From NCBI GenBank assembly GCA_017477035.1, contig JAFUXW010000132.1, positions 1-5,197 on the forward strand: a stretch of 5,197 nt of DNA, given 5' to 3'. The notes beneath the pieces were generated by a model, which was not told the origin of the DNA, searched no databases, and saw nothing but the letters and a program-made list of their open reading frames with translations. Made by a program: the position numbers and the translations under genes. Shown here piece by piece: positions 4,246 through 5,197 of the stretch (its first letter is position 1; every line of letters begins with the position of its first letter). The DNA comes from Alphaproteobacteria bacterium (GTDB lineage: Bacteria > Pseudomonadota > Alphaproteobacteria > RF32 > CAG-239).

Positions 4246-5197
4246 TTAAATTGTTGCCAATAAAGTTTCCACATCACCGATTTGCTTATACAAATCATCC
4301 GTCAGCAAATTTCTTGCACCTTGATAAGGCTGTCGGATTGTAAAGTCAGTTACGGTTGTACCATTATAGGTATAGTCAACTAAATTAAGATAATTTCCAT
4401 TTTCAGAAGTCCAATCGCTTGTTCCGTGTGGTCGATAAAACATTTGATTTTTTTCTTTATCATAGCCAACTTGAACATCTTTTGAATTATCATTTGGTGC
4501 ATTTTTTATATCATCAAAATAATTTCTAGTTATGATACCTGCAATTCTATTCATAATATTACTTTGTGTTTTGTCTAATTCTATAATTTGCAAAGAATTA
4601 TTAGTCCAAGCATTGCTTGCAAAACTACCATCTTCATTAAAGCCATTACTTTTTAATCCTGCAACCTCCGGATAAAAAAAAGCGTGATGTCCGATAAATC
4701 CTGCACCATTAAAAATCATATCATTGCCATTGCTGTCTTTGGCGAAACTGGCTACACCATTTTCAACATCAAAAACACAAATAGGATAACTGGCAGTCCA
4801 CGCCTCCCAAATATTATTATGCCAACTATAAATTATTTTATCAGTTGTTAAATAAAATTTAGAATACATTGTTCCATCTGCCGGTAATGCATTTCCACTT
4901 CCAAATTTAGATAATAAATCATGGTACACTAAATTACCAGATGTACGCCCAGCGCATTGTAAATATCTACCATTTGCAAGTGTTGATAAGTTAAATGTTT
5001 GGTCTTCTGTTGTTGTAATGGTTGTATAATTTTCCCCTGTTCTGGTTATCACACTTCCTGCTTTCAACGTCAACACATTATTCTCCAGTGTTAATTTAAT
5101 ATTCTGCGGTATTTCAAGTATACAGTTAGAAATAGTCCCGTTAGCAGAGTCAATTATCATCTGACCGGAAGTAGAGAGGTTATCAAGAGATGTCGAC
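4246..5197 (-). CDS. Tail-fibre-like protein (start outside window)
   Basis: The C-terminal ~316 residues of a tail-fibre or receptor-binding-like protein are seen. An ATG at 5160 could be read as the start, but the frame stays open to the window edge, has no Shine-Dalgarno before 5160, and the upstream codons give STSLDNLSTSGQ, which belongs to a segment common in phage tail proteins ('TSLxNLSxxG'). Counting from M at 5160: residues 14-36 (CILEIPQNIKLTLENNVLTL) begin a domain seen in many gut-phage tail proteins; 124-140 (SYPICVF, NGVASF) and 150-179 (FNGAGFIGHH, then PEVAGLKSNG and FNEDGS) match the recurring 'FNGFGYIG...PGVKGLIPNGRNEDGS' fibre motif; and the end (LLTDDLYKQIGDVETLLATI) is a short amphipathic helix typical of such proteins. 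These family patterns are recalled, not searched. It would sit at the tail tip and contact the host surface. The first gene of the tail module continues to the right. Confidence 0.8.
   Translation of the reverse strand, partial: STSLDNLSTSGQMIIDSANGTISNCILEIPQNIKLTLENNVLTLKAGSVITRTGENYTTITTTEDQTFNLSTLANGRYLQCAGRTSGNLVYHDLLSKFGSGNALPADGTMYSKFYLTTDKIIYSWHNNIWEAWTASYPICVFDVENGVASFAKDSNGNDMIFNGAGFIGHHAFFYPEVAGLKSNGFNEDGSFASNAWTNNSLQIIELDKTQSNIMNRIAGIITRNYFDDIKNAPNDNSKDVQVGYDKEKNQMFYRPHGTSDWTSENGNYLNLVDYTYNGTTVTDFTIRQPYQGARNLLTDDLYKQIGDVETLLATI

Noticed and set aside
4107..4343. Plus-strand 78-codon open frame
   Set aside because: It is antisense to the acidic gene and the end of the fibre gene, with no ribosome site. 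Ser/Thr/Phe-rich content is typical of a shadow frame.
5158..5160. ATG as start of the fibre-like gene
   Set aside because: There is no Shine-Dalgarno upstream, the frame stays open to the window edge, and the upstream codons encode STSLDNLSTSGQ, which fits known tail protein segments.
2842..5197. Diversity-generating retroelement (variable tail gene with template repeat and reverse transcriptase)
   Set aside because: Tail adhesins invite this idea, but no reverse transcriptase is in the window and I saw no repeated copy of the tail gene's 3' end. It could only be reconsidered with flanking sequence.
5192..5197. GTCGAC palindrome at the window end
   Set aside because: It is a six-base chance palindrome inside a coding frame and carries no other signal.

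Overview
The window is a slice of the late (virion and lysis) region of a tailed double-stranded DNA phage or prophage. Every supported gene lies on the minus strand, so transcription runs from high to low coordinates and 'downstream' means toward position 1. Genes are packed end to end, with gaps of 11 to 24 bases or with short overlaps, and nearly every start has a Shine-Dalgarno sequence. I see no promoter, terminator, tRNA, CRISPR array or insertion sequence. The window therefore looks like the inside of one long late transcript, cut at both edges.

The host is most likely a Gram-negative bacterium, because an inner-membrane/outer-membrane spanin pair (Rz/Rz1 type) is present and is only useful where there is an outer membrane. 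DNA is AT-rich: about 40% G+C over a hand-counted 240-base stretch of the terminase gene, and about 28% in the middle of one tail gene. The SleB-type endolysin and the Rz/Rz1 style suggest, weakly, an AT-rich proteobacterium and possibly an alphaproteobacterium. The species cannot be read from the sequence.

Layout in transcription order: (1) 5197-4246, the C-terminal ~316 residues of a tail-fibre-like protein whose start lies outside the window; (2) 4234-4097, a 45-residue acidic protein; (3) 4113-2842, a 423-residue tail or adsorption protein that seems to carry a beta-propeller-like insert of foreign composition; (4) 2840-2589, an 83-residue membrane-anchored coiled-coil protein; (5) 2599-2162, a SleB/CwlJ-type cell wall hydrolase acting as endolysin; (6) 2160-1996, a 54-residue hydrophobic protein, the best holin candidate; (7) 1999-1793 and 1881-1654, the overlapping inner- and outer-membrane spanins; (8) 1629-1354, a probable small terminase subunit; (9) 1421-99, the large terminase subunit (ATPase plus nuclease); (10) 78-1, the first 26 codons of an unidentified gene.

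Together these form a tail-tip module, a complete lysis cassette (holin candidates, endolysin, both spanins) and the DNA-packaging motor. The order tail fibre, lysis, TerS, TerL resembles the late end of podovirus genomes such as T7 and P22, although the details differ. The items most worth checking are the compositional and structural insert in the 423-residue tail protein, the two short membrane proteins beside the endolysin, and an A9 tract where loss of one A would fuse the membrane coiled-coil protein to the endolysin.
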